Of a stretch of 64,000 nucleotides of DNA, positions 37,677-50,066 are shown piece after piece. The position numbers were made by a program, and so were the translations under genes. Each line of letters begins with the position of its first letter. Positions within the stretch are counted from its first letter, which is position 1. Source of the DNA: Trichoplax adhaerens. Lineage: Eukaryota; Placozoa; Uniplacotomia; Trichoplacea; Trichoplacidae. The stretch is taken from NCBI RefSeq assembly GCF_000150275.1, contig NW_002060950.1, positions 2,716,106 through 2,780,105 of the forward strand, in the 5' to 3' direction. The notes under the pieces were generated by a model, which saw nothing but the letters and a program-made list of their open reading frames with translations, did not search any database and was not told where the DNA came from.

Positions 37677-40600
37677 TTATACGATTGCCATATTGCCCCA
37701 GCTTTCACCCACTTTGATAGAAACTTTCATCGGCACCTATTATGAAGCATTTTTATTTTAAATCCATTAATTGTAATTATCACTGAAATTAGGAAGCAAC
37801 TGACCGTTAATCTGATTTCATTGCCGATATTAGGGGATTCCATGACGTTATATAAAACTTCTAAACGAGGGCAAGTTGCAAATATATTAATACGGCTAGC
37901 ATAATTATTTTAATTATTAATGAGCAATAGCTAGCAGCTATTCATTTTAAAAATTATGATACTTGTAAATCCTGGAATTTCTTGGTTTTCAACCTCAAAT
38001 AACAATTCATCATGATTTTGTATTAAAAGCCTACCAAAAAGTTTTGCAAACAGTAATGATCTGTAATAATTTGAGAAGAATATTTCCTAATTCTAATAGT
38101 ATGTCTGTTGATAAGGTACATAATTTTGATATAAAAGCTAAAATCTCTGCGTAACTAACCTAACCGATTTAAACGCTTCGTCGGTAAGGATGGCAAATAA
38201 TTCAATCAATCTCAGTTTGTAAAGATCCGCTGCTGATCCTAAATGAATGAAGCTAAAAAAATTTATACTACCCAACACCCATTCATGTATAGCTAGCTAC
38301 TGCTTATGTTAAATTCTTAAAATGAAATATTTGTAATTTGATTTACTGAATCTGATAATAGCTAGAATACCCTGTATGATAAAACTAAAAGCTTGGCGTT
38401 CAGCACTTATCCGATTAAAATTATTTGATATACGCGTATTAAATTGTGTTGATTGCAAATAATGTCTTCTGCCCAGTATTGTTTTCGAGAAACCTGGTCG
38501 CACAAAATGATGATACTCGTACGTCATCGTCATTAACGTTCAACCAATAATAATTAAAAAATAATGGCGCTTTAATTACCACTGAAGATCTCTTACTAAC
38601 CTTGCTCATGACAACGCCTTATCAAATTCTGTTTATATTTTGCCACAGCTGGAAATTTTACTATAAAATAGTCACCAATATGTATTACTATTGCAATTAT
38701 AAGAGAAAACAAAAATCTCTTGCTTGCCTTCAAAGATTTGGATATAAGTCTGAGCCTCCTGAAACGATATATTGGACTGTCTCGCTAGAGATTTTGCACC
38801 TAAGTAGTAATTAATTCACCAAACTATAAGTACGTAGCTACGAATTTGCATCTATTTAGCAATTACTCTTCATAATGATACGCTGATAATTATAATTATT
38901 TGCGTTCTCTTGATATAAAATTATGGATGGAGCTCTGCGGTGAAGATGTTACAACAATCATAAACTGTACAGATAGAACATGCTGCCGTAAAATAATAAA
39001 TGAACTAGGTAAGCAAAATTTCTAGCTATAATGTGAGCAAACACTCTTAAGCTCATTACCTATACCATACAATATTGAATAGCATATTTCCTTAGCTTGA
39101 TCGAATTCTGCTTGACTGATGTCATCAATATTTTTGTTAAACCTGTAAAATTAAAGTGAGTCAATGAATTAGTTTTAAAAGTCATAATACCTATTATATA
39201 GTATTTTATCATTATAAGTAAGGATTTGTTTATTTCCGACTATAATCTAATCCATATATTAGCTAGAAATGATATTATCTCTTAAGAATTTTTACCAGAA
39301 TGTGGCCAGCCAAGTGTAGATATTTATCGTAGGATGTTCATTAAAAATTTGGAGTAACATGGAATCATTAGAAAAATGCGCTAGAAGACGAAGCTCAATT
39401 GCTTGAAAATCTGAAGGGAATGAATAGTATTACTCATTAATTAACAGTATGATTAGCCGATTACCCATCAATGACCATCACCATATGATAATAACATACC
39501 GACGCTTACTAAACTATAGTTCTTTTTGGTAATAATCATATCCCTTGGACTGTAACTACCTTTATAAGTTTCATTTTCATTTTCACCTTAAATCAATATT
39601 AGTAATTAGTTTTGAATTTGGCAGTAACATCAATCTTCTCCTACCGAAAATTTTAGTATCTTCTATCCCTCCAAAGTCAATCATTGCTTTAGGTATTGCC
39701 TGCATATTCTACGTGTGAAGAGCAAATAAGATTTGCAATCAGCTGTGACGAGGTGCTTGCTAGCAAAGTTCTCAACAATTTATAATTCCCGTCTTGTCTT
39801 ATGAAATGTCTAATGCTGTCCAATGACTCTTCTTGATAGTATTAATAGTTACAATGACAACAGACAACTAATTTTCATTAGATTCTACTACCGGTTTAGC
39901 GCAATTGATTCTTCCACAAAATGACGGTGTTTGTAGCCTAATTTAATTAGTGGGATTTTAAGAAGTCAGTACTGCATGATAGACTATTCTTTTATTATCA
40001 ATTTATTTAAGTACGAAATTAGCTAATACGGCAAAATTGGTTGTAATAATTTGAATTCACCATTGAGGTTGTAAATGATCCTATTGAAAAATGCTTCATC
40101 TTATATTTTTCTTCAGTATCTGCGAAAATGTGGTAATCATGAAATATCAAACGTATTTCAAACTAACCTTTTTCATTAACCTTAAAATTCCATCAATGGA
40201 GGTGGATTTTATTTTATTCAGCTAGTTTATAATATGAATATGTATGCTAGTTAGATCAATCATATAAGAGATATACGGTATCGATGATAAGTCACACTTG
40301 GTGGTTATTACCAGTCTATATCTTCGAATGATGGTGGGTAATGGGTGGGTATGTTCAAGAATGCGTAACTATAAAAGATACCTCTATTAAAGTAGCCTGG
40401 CATATTTTAAAATACCTTACGTAATTTAGTCAATCTTATATTTAACATATTAGATTTCGATAAAAGTGATAACAATGGCGCTATAAAACTGTGCTAGCAT
40501 CATTCGTTTGACTATCAAGTTATGGTAATGGTTCGGTTATGCTAATAATGTAATCTACAGCATAACTCACAACTTCGTCGGAAGTCGATAGACTTTGCTT

Positions 40601-43600
40601 TTTCTTGGTCTTTAGAACAAGATTTAATTTCAAGACTTGATCAAGTTTCAGTTTTTCGAATAAGATCTATGAAATGGTTTTATTAACATTAGTATGAACT
40701 TTATTGCAAAATAAATTGTTATTGTTTTAATATAGTACAAATAGTTAAACCAACCGTTTCGATCTGTTTTGGACTTTGTAACGAAAAGGAATAGCCTGAT
40801 ATCTGTAAAATGCTTTGTCTTAGTCTCTTAATGAATATTATACAGTAGACCTATAAGATGCAGCAGTTACGTTGGGCATGCAAATAATAAAATATAAATT
40901 TCTGGTTGCGAATTCATTTACTTGATGCGCCTTTTTTTCTAATGCTTCTAATTTAGCCTAAAGTTATTAATTCGGGAACAATAATGAAAAAAATATCACA
41001 GAGGATAGTAGAAATGAGTACGCAAGATACCTTTATTCAATTGTATTTCATAATATCATCGTAACAATATACCTCAAAAATTGGCTGATAATCTCTGAGT
41101 AATTCAGTATCTATTCTGATAGGCGTAATATCAAGAACTAACGATATGCAGTAAAATTTATCACGGCAGTTAGTCAACCTTCAGCCTCATTAGTATGTTA
41201 TATACTGACAGTCATTACAGTATAGTGCGTATTAATATCGTAATAATCATTTTTGCTTTACAAAAGTGAAATATTAAAGTTATGCGATCCTTACTTGCCA
41301 AAATAGTACTAATTTTCATCTCCACATTATAAAATAAATTCTCTAAATCACTTGACTTGTTAAAAGAATTTGAAGTTTAAAGGTTTTAAATTGCAACAAG
41401 GTTTATAGGTTACTGATACAGAAACAAATATTATATAAGTAGATTGAAAAATATCAGTAATATGAGACGAATTATTGCTCGTTTAAATACTTTCAAAGCA
41501 TGACAAAGTTGGAACATTAAGCGACGAATATTAGACAAATCAGTTGTAACTGAATCGTGCCAATTATTTCTGTCCTAATTGAAACAGCAAATTTATCAAG
41601 GATATCAGGTTGGTGTCATGTTGTTCTCGTTCTTTTAAATCAGGTCAAATACATAAAGCTATTAAGAATTGGCCTCATACGATTTTGTGAACAGGTAGTC
41701 CGTAAGAATTCATAAGCTCTTCATAATCTAATTTTCTATTATCTGAGTCTAATAACCAAACTGCAATCTTTGGATCTATGATCTTCCAATCCAAGGTAAC
41801 TTAAGATTTACCAAAAAATACAGGATATCCACTGTGAGCTACTTACTACACCTAAAATGTTATCTAAGCCTTAATCTGACCTGCTGTTTGTATTTCTTTC
41901 ATATAAAAACGAATCATATGATATAAGCAAGATTGCCAGTCATAGCAAATTTTGACAGTACTTGCGTTAAGCATAAAGTATACTAGTTCCCTGAGGTAGT
42001 AAGTGATAATTATAACAAAATGACCATAGAGTAATTAATCATTACACATTCAATGTTATATACGTACTTGCAAGTTTTCACAGTTTCTTGTTGACATTCG
42101 AAAGGAATAAGATAATGCTGTGGACGTATGGCGTCATTAATTGATGCAGAAATGGAAATCATTAACCCTTGTGGCTATAAAAGTAACGTAGTAGCATGTG
42201 ATATTAGTTATTGATACGGAAATTGGAAACATTATAATGATTAATCCGTGTTGCTGCAAGCATCCATTTTACGATATAAATCGTTACTAATTAACCTAGA
42301 TAAGACAATTATCTTGCTATCGGTTATGTACGATTCTTAAGTAACGTCTGCAACTTGATAACATGAGTTGTGAATGCTCAAAGAATTAATAGAAGATGAT
42401 CTCTTAGAGCTCATATTGAAAATAATTTGTTTGGACTTGAGCATGTAGCAAAGTATGCTACAATATAACACCCTAACTAACGTTACGAACCTTCAAAGCA
42501 TAGAACGGTGAGGTTATAAATTCCTTCATTTTCAAAGATGATAAATAGTCAATTAGAAATAAATATACATGGTTTAATCCGAAATTTCACAAGGTAATGG
42601 AGCCTTGCAATCAATAATACCTTATCCTGACTTCGATAATGTGGTTTTTTGTTGCTAAAATATATACAAAATGTTACATCTTCCGCATTCTGTATTAGCT
42701 GTTTAATAGCCATTATTTCGGTATTGGACATGTACGAAATATCGAATATTTCTGATTGTATGTAACCATTATTCGTTTGATCAGGTATTTTTACTTGATA
42801 ATCTGCTAGAGTATTATTTACGCTTTGGATTGCATTATTGCTCTATAAATAGGTCATAATTCGAGATTATAAATGTAGTACGATGCTTCATTTCAGATAT
42901 GCAAAATAATATACTGTCAACTACTATTGAGTTCATCAATTCCGATACTATACAGTCGGATGACTTTATCCTAGAGTAGCGCAATTGGTTTATTCATAAT
43001 TTATTCTTTGTAACTAACGTTACATGTTAGGCGAATCTATTGATTTAATGCTAATATAAGTTCAAGTTGCTACTGCATTGCAAACCTTGATATTGTGATC
43101 CAATGAATTTTCTAATTCTTCAAAGTTACTAGTGCGAGTCTCCGTGCTATCTTCTTGAGCTTTGTTATATTCTATCATAATGATATCAATGAAGTTAAAA
43201 TCTATTTTGTATCATTAGTGATGTTGTGATTAGTTTTTAAGCTAAACTGTCATGAGATGGCTTGATATATGTACTCCTTAACCCTTTTAGTTTATATAAC
43301 ACTTTTATGTTTGATATAGCCTTAGAAGTATCTTGTCTTGTACAGTATTGTCTTAAAAACGTAGGGAAATATTAACCTATGGTAAGCTTTAATAAGGCAC
43401 TTGTAAATCTTTGTAATAACACGACTACTAAGTACTTACGTTGTTTTGCTATTTGCTTTGGCATTGTGTGTAGTTCACTACCTGTAGTAGGGTTTTTTTC
43501 AATGAATTTTTCTGGACAAGAATGACCAAACCCTTCGTTATGTGTGATCTTTCTTGAGTTATCTGGGACACTCCTTTGATTTTGGTGAGCTGTTAATCAT

Positions 43601-44234
43601 TCATTGAAATTCAACGGGTTACTGAATATTAACGTGTTATTTCACTTTCGGTAAGAAGGAGAAAATTTAATTCTACTCGTCGTGATCACATTTGATCATC
43701 AAATTTTCCAAATAATTATGCGATAGCAAGCATATACTGATTTTCGTATGTGTTAAGTGCTCAGTTTAGCCAGCGATATCAACATTTATACTTCACCCCT
43801 AGCAGACATATCTTGTCGATGTTGATCACCGTTGGAATTTCCTGTACTATATTGCCAATTAGAGCTCAAGTTTCTTACTGGTAACCAGAAGGTATAATCT
43901 ATCAAGTGGAGATAGATGCAATATGTTAATTATTCCAATTTCAGTCCAACTAGCTTGCCCTTCTTAGCATAGAAATCCGATGCCATGATTGAATAAAGTG
44001 ATATAGGTCATCGAAATAGATATAGTGATGATTTCAGTGTCTCTACACCAATATTCACTGGTGGCTGTGTCAAGCATTACCGGTATGCTTACAGAGAGAA
44101 AATTGATTTCCATTGAATCAGTCACTGAAAATACTGTGCTTACCTTCAATACCACCGTGAGATACCGGGATTGTAGGGTAATTTTGACTAAGTCGCTGTA
44201 AAATGTGAGAAAGTTGTTCATTGCTCAACGCCAT
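37677..44234 (-). CDS. POLN: DNA polymerase nu (family A polymerase)
   Basis: Thirty-one short exons on the minus strand join in phase to about 788 residues (human about 900): 44234-44144, 43877-43797, 43589-43440, 43171-43086, 42842-42621, 42523-42491, 42174-42068, 41990-41962, 41895-41881, 41799-41681, 41574-41491, 41355-41295, 41137-41073, 40957-40922, 40802-40755, 40666-40574, 40368-40312, 40221-40168, 40080-40061, 39937-39892, 39708-39645, 39559-39500, 39410-39296, 39142-39060, 38799-38728, 38660-38601, 38493-38371, 38238-38160, 38060-37963, 37860-37805, 37736-37677. Motif A is D-F-Q-A-I-E-L-R, motif B is Q-A-K-E-I-C-Y-S-I-L-Y-G, then I-L-G-R-R-H-Y-L, A-E-R-Q-A, Q-G-S-A-A-D-L, and motif C is Q-N-H-D-E-L-L-F-E-V. 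I-D-P-K-I-A-V-W-L-L and the end V-K-V..S-W-G point to nu rather than theta; there is no helicase domain. The family acts in DNA damage tolerance. The motif B Arg is Phe. The first four exons rest on splice phase only, as does the 15-base exon. Confidence 0.87.
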
Positions 44235-44447
44235 TTTCTAGCAAGGCACCAAATTACTAAGCAAGCAGTGGCTAGAACGATATCAATTCTGCCGAGTTTT
44301 CACACAAAATGACGGCTCCCAAATTGACGTTGACTTTTATCTACAGTATGACATACAGAGCAGAAAGGGTGTCACAGCTGAGGACATTGACGCAGTCAGT
44401 GTCACTTTACAAAATGTTGAAAAATGAGCTCGAAAATACTGAGTTCA
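44235..44447. promoter_or_regulatory. Spacer between POLN start and tandem array
   Basis: About 210 bases separate the proposed POLN start codon from the first repeat unit, so the POLN promoter must lie here, inside the array, or both. No specific element was recognised. Confidence 0.35.
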
Positions 44448-45690
44448 ATATGGAAATTTGAAGAGAGCTCAGTGATGATGATAATCGACATGACCTGTAA
44501 TTGTGTACGTGTCACGATTATTGACGCTTCGTAGCTGACGCATTTCTGTCCTTTTTCCAACGTCGGACCTAATGCCATCTTGTGACTTGATAATGTAGTA
44601 TTGAAATTTGAATAGAGCTCAGTGATGATGATGATAATCAACACGACCTGTAATTGTGTAAATGTCACGATTATTGACGCTCCGTAACTGATGCATTTAG
44701 TCCTTTTCCAACGTAGGACCTAGGTAGGCCATCTTGCGACTTGATAGTGTAGTATGGAAATTTGAATAGAGCTCAGTGATGATGATGATAATCAACATGA
44801 CCTGTAATTGTGTACATGTCACGCTTATTGACGCTCCGTAACTGATGCATTTAGTCCTTTTCCAACGTAGGACCTAGGTAGGCCATCTTGCGACTTGATA
44901 GTGTAGTATGGAAATTTGAATAGAGCTCAGTGATGATGATGATAATCAACATGACCTGTAATTGTGTACGTGTCACGATTATTGACGCTTCGTAGCTGAC
45001 GCATTTCTGTCCTTTTCTAACGTAGGACCTAATGCCATCTTGTGACTTGATAATGTAGTATGGAAATTTGAATAAAGCTCAGTGATGATGATGATAATCA
45101 ACATGACCTGTAATTGTGTACGTGTCACGATTATTGACGCTTTATAGCTGACGCAAGTATTTTAGTCCTTTTCCAACGTAGGACCTAATGCCATCTTGTG
45201 ACTTGATAATATAGTATTGAAATTTGAAGAGAGCTCAGTGATCATGATGATCATCAACACGACCTGTAATTGTGTACGTGTCACGATTATTGACGCTTCG
45301 TAGCTGATGCATTTTAGTCCTTTTCCAACGTAGGACCTACCTAGGTAGGCCATCTTGCGACTTGATAATGTAGTATTGAAATTTGAAGAGAGCTCAGTGA
45401 TCATGATGATCATTAACACCAACTATAATTGCATGCGTGTCTCGATTATTGACGCTCCGTAGCTGATGTGTTTCCGCCCTTTTCCAATGTAGGACCTAAC
45501 GGTCATTCTGTGACTTGATACCGTAGTGTGGAAATTTGAAAAGAGCTCAGTGATGATGATGACAATCAACACGACCTGTAATGGTGTACGTGTCACGACT
45601 GTTGACGCTACGTAGCTGACGCATTTCAGTCCTTTTCCAACGTAGCACCTAATGGTCTTCCTCTTACTTGATAACGTAGGAATGGCCATT
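44448..45690 (+). repeat. Tandem array of about 150-base units, eight copies
   Basis: Eight copies starting at about 44453, 44609, 44755, 44908, 45060, 45209, 45377 and 45529. Each contains AGAGCTCAGTGATGATGATG, CCTGTAATTGTGTACGTGTC, a TTGACGC..TAGCTGACGCAT segment, TCCTTTTCCAACGTAGGACC and GCCATCTTGTGACTTGATA. Length varies through indels (GGACCTAGGTAGGCC against GGACCTAATGCC, and GATGATGATGATAATC). The 88-codon frames on the minus strand are only the repeat read in frame. Confidence 0.92.
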
Positions 45691-48600
45691 TAAAAAGCCT
45701 CAACGAGATCAGTTTTATTGGAGATACTGTACTAATATTGTGGCACATTTCCTTCTTTTTTACTAAATAGCTTGGATTTCTTTGTAATTTCCCTTTTATC
45801 GACATTGCCGTGACGTATATGTAAATTGTAGACAAAAATATAGAATCTAGGCATATTTTTTATCTATATTTCATGAGTCAGTATCGTAATAGCCTTTAAA
45901 TGATAAGAAGAATACTGCTTTCATCTTGCCAACTTGTCAATAAACCCTATACAGGAATACTGTGCAATTAGATGGTGCAAAATCGGTGTATAGAACCTAT
46001 CCGTGTTGAATTAATTGATGTCATACTTCTTCCTAACGTTTTCCAAAGATAGAAATCATACTACTAATGATAATGGCCTATTTACTCTTCAAAAAATATC
46101 CTGAGCAATGTTCAACAGTGGTTATAATTTTTCCTCATCCCTATCAGAGGCAGACGTCATACTATCTGTGATAATGTTCGACTAGTTATTCTAAAGGCGC
46201 CAATGAGATCAGTTTATCTTTGATATTTACCAATTGCAATGTTCTATGTCGTTCGGCTTATTAATCACTAGCCACGGATGGCATTGTTATATAAAGGAAG
46301 CAGATTTGAATATTGCTAACTTATAGAATGTATACTTGGTTTAACTGAGCTTACTGATGCTCTCTTTGAATAATCAATTCCATGTTATTATTGGCGGTAT
46401 GACCCATAGGCGTACGTTAGATTGAAATAGAACGGCTACTGAGTGACTGTTATGCTGAAAGTAGCTACTAAAGACCATGCTATTGCAAGCTAATGTTCGA
46501 TTCGTTAATTATTGTTATATAAATGAACTTGTAATCTGCATGTACTTCCTTGCCGGAAATTATCTTGAAAACTACCTCTATTAAGTAATAATGATGAGAT
46601 GCATATCCGTGAATATAATCTCTGTGCACTTGATCGATCTCATCCGTAAATATAAGTACACTCACATACAACGTTAATAAAAGAATCGTCAATAGAATCA
46701 GTCATCTTGATATCAATGCTGCAGCGCATTTCATACTATACTTTATCAGCTTGTATTTCCTTTAAATTGTATATTTATACTTCATTTAGAAACCTAATTG
46801 CTTGCTACCAATGATCTTGTTAAAAGTACAAAACGGACTTTGTACTATTAATTTATTGATGTATACGCGTATTATGTCAAAATAAAGTAAAGGATTAACA
46901 AGCTAGCAACTGTCGATATGTCGGGACGGTCACATTCTTTATTAGCGCGACTACGATAGTGTTGCATTGTTTACTTAATTAAAAGATTTTAACGGATCAG
47001 CTATTTTTGATATCGACATCATGCCACATTTTTAATTATACTCTGCTAGCTAATTATATGATAGTTAGCATAGTAGTTGCTGGTCATGCATGATATGAAT
47101 AGAAATAAAAAATAGCTAATTTACCAACAGAACGTATGAATAGACAGTAGCTGATGCATTTCTTTTTCATTAGTATTTATTTTTACAAATTTCTGCTGAT
47201 TAACCAGATTAATACTAATAATTGAATCTGTTTATATTATTTTAACTTATACAGAGATACGTTCTAATGCTCGCAAACTTTTCTCTAGATTACTTGCAGT
47301 ACCATTACATAAAAAAATTAATTCTATCATCCTATAAACTAGATGCTTCGGAACTACAGTATAAATGCAGCAAATTTACTACGTCACAGTTTCGCTGATT
47401 TATTCAATCTATTTATGATTTCATTTCTCCTTTTTTATTACAGTAGAAACACTGGACGCAATTCTCACGTACGAAAATGCAGTAGACACAGTTTTAAAAT
47501 ATCGAAAAAACACATAATTTTCGTAACAAATATTACAACAAGAGCTACAACTAGATATTCAATGCTTTCTAATACAACGAGTAAAGCATTTCTCAATAGA
47601 GTTAATAGAATAACAGAGATTACTTTTGCGTCAAAATTGAATAATGTTTACAAGATATTAAGATCATGGGCGGTACTCATTACCGTTTGTACGCTAGAGG
47701 TGTGATGTTAGCCTTATTAAGGTAGATAATGATTTATGTGTCACGAAGATACTCTGTACACAATTGTATATAAGCAGGAGATTTTATCTCCGAAGACAGA
47801 GTAGCCATAGATAATCTAGTCCTTGGTAGAAGACGTAATTATTGTAATAAAGTGATTTTCCTTCAAGTTGTGGAAGTCGTTGCGTTTCGATAGACACATT
47901 ATTACACCGTTATACGGCAATAACGAAAGACAGTCCCATTTTGATTGATTGCAAAATTTATTAAAGGCACTATTACTTTTTCATAAATGATTCTAAAAAG
48001 TATAGCTAAAAAATTGATACTGTTGCATGTTTTTTTGAAAGACAATCCGTCATATTTGGTATCGTTAATTTTGCACAGCCTATGCTATCGAGAATTGCTT
48101 TTCTTCCTCTTTTAAAATCCAAAGGCGATTTCTTTTGTTATTTAGAAATAGGTTATGGTATTGTATCATTGCCTCATTTAATTTTATTTCAATAGAGTTT
48201 CTTACGATATGCTATGATAAATTTATTTAGAGCAATTAATTCCAAATATTTATCAATCCCGAATTGTTTTATTTTTCGATAGTTAGTTAATAGCTATTAT
48301 TTATTAGCATTCACTATCGAGTGCATTCGATACGAGTATTACAACATTGAAAATATCTGCCATAGGTAAAAAGAGTGGTAGTTACCTACTTTGTTTTCCT
48401 TTCGAGTGGTCACTGTATCTACTTTAATTTTGTATCCTATACGTATTTAAGACATAAGCTTGTATTTCATGTTATATCCAGACCCATTTGATGCAACTCA
48501 TCAATGACTCACAGAGCAACATTAGAAATGGCTTAAATAGATATTACTTTACATTCTTGGAAATAATCCTTTTACGATATCAACAAAGCCTTCCCTTTAG

Positions 48601-48899
48601 TTCAATTTTTTTCTTTAGTTTAACGTAATTATAGCATTGATCGTCTATCAAGGAGGTAATCTATTTCCATAGATACAAAATATAATTTCAGAAACAACAA
48701 ACATATTAACGCACAAGTCTAATCATTGCAATGTTTATGAAAATTTGTAATCTTAATGTAGCTTTTATCGTGCGTAGTATATCTCTTACAGATTATATGA
48801 TATTCAGCTGAATAGAGTAAGCATGTCTGTTGTAAACTAGAGAATCTTGCTAAGTATTACCTAGCAATCCTTCTCCTACAGTGCAATTGACTTATCTGT
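45691..48899. other. Intergenic spacer between POLN and SAXO
   Basis: AT-rich with no recognised exon. A 120-codon open frame at 47343-47705 (+) has no recognisable domain and is within chance expectation for this base composition. A 70-codon frame at 46480-46692 (-) is likewise unsupported. Confidence 0.4.
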
Positions 48900-49570
48900 A
48901 TGGTGTTCCCGAAATCATTAGGGTCTATTGGATTCAAAATAAAAAATATCATACTGTATTTTACTGTTAGCAAATTCACGTAAACAAGTTTTCCGATATG
49001 TTGAGCTTATTATATAGTTTACCGTACTCTATGCATATGTGCAATACGAATTATAAGAATATATTGAATACAAATAAAACGATCCTAGTCTAAAATTCAC
49101 TGTCAGAAAAATTCATATAAAGAAGTATTGCGACATGATGGACATGTTAAAGCGCACTGTGCACCCATATGGTATTCCCAAAAGTGTATATTGGATTACA
49201 ACAAAATTATCATACTATACTTTACTATCAATAAATTCAAGCAAAGAAGTTTTACAACATATTGAGTTTATTATAGCGTATGCAAGTGTATCATATGAAT
49301 TATAAGAATATATATTGGAATCAAACAAAATGATCCTAGTCTAAATTTCACTAATAGGAAATCCATACAAAGAAATCTTGCGACATGTTGGGCTAGTTAG
49401 AATATAGCGAATTCTGATGCAACTGCATAGTACTCAGCTGCTGTTCCATAAGCATCATACGAACATATTCGATTACAAATAAAATGATGATCATACGGTA
49501 TTTCACTAGCTATCAGCAACTTGATTAAAAGAAATTTTTGCGACATGTTGGAAATGTTATTATAACCATA
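48900..49570 (+). repeat. Degenerate tandem array, unit about 130 bases
   Basis: Five diverged copies starting near 48931, 49068, 49192, 49317 and 49450. Each has GGATTACAAATAAAATGATC-like text, then a TTTCACTATCA segment, then AAAGAAGTTTTGCGACATGTTG followed by a GTTATTATAG-like end. The copies are much less alike than in the 44448-45690 array, so it is older. Confidence 0.65.
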
Positions 49571-50066
49571 AACGTAGAGGTTAAAAAACTTTCTTCTATC
49601 TATACATATACACAAACATGCAACAAGGAACAAATATACAGTACTAAAAAAGAAAACCGAAAATGCTTTTATCGTCTATCTGGTAAGTTAAGTATAATGT
49701 AGTTTCCATGGACCAATACACTAGTGTACGACTGTTTAGTGTGCAATGCCGTACTCTACCCATAGAGATCTGTATGGACTGAACGAGACAGTACTGAACC
49801 TGAAAACATCTCACTACATCTATGGGACTAAGCAGCAGACGGTAAAATGGCGTCATCACCATGGCAACAGTCTCGACAATGTTGATAAATACAAGGTTTT
49901 CGTTGTATTGACTACACATACAAGATTCTCCTTGTATTGACTACAGCTCAAATACAATTATTTTACTAGTTATCTATCCATATTACCGATCCAGAGTTCT
50001 TCAATTTGAGGAGATTATTGGTGGACTCGACCAGAATAGAAAAATTCCTTCGATGCCGTTGTAAAA
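49571..50066. promoter_or_regulatory. SAXO upstream region
   Basis: Short region directly before the SAXO start codon. It contains an X-box-like site at 49855-49868 and no supported exon; the overlapping frames at 49644-49940 on both strands look like chance. Confidence 0.4.
49855..49868 (+). promoter_or_regulatory. X-box-like RFX site upstream of SAXO
   Basis: ATCACCATGGCAAC fits the relaxed X-box RYYNYY-AT-RRNRAC at every position, though it starts with A instead of the usual GT. It lies about 200 bases upstream of the SAXO ATG, a usual X-box distance. Function is inferred from motif and gene class. Confidence 0.5.

Noticed and set aside
37677-44234. Assignment of the family A polymerase to POLQ
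   Set aside because: No helicase domain is encoded and the long theta inserts are absent. The text around motif C (F-E-V-E-N-Q-E-I-P) and the short C-terminus fit POLN.
44402-45835. Repeated minus-strand frames of 69-88 codons sharing V-L-I-I-I-I-T-E-L
   Set aside because: They arise from the 150-base tandem units, which carry no start, splice or domain evidence for a repeat protein.
47343-47705. 120-codon plus-strand frame
   Set aside because: AT-driven composition with no domain, promoter or splice context. A frame of this length is expected by chance somewhere in 64 kb of AT-rich DNA.
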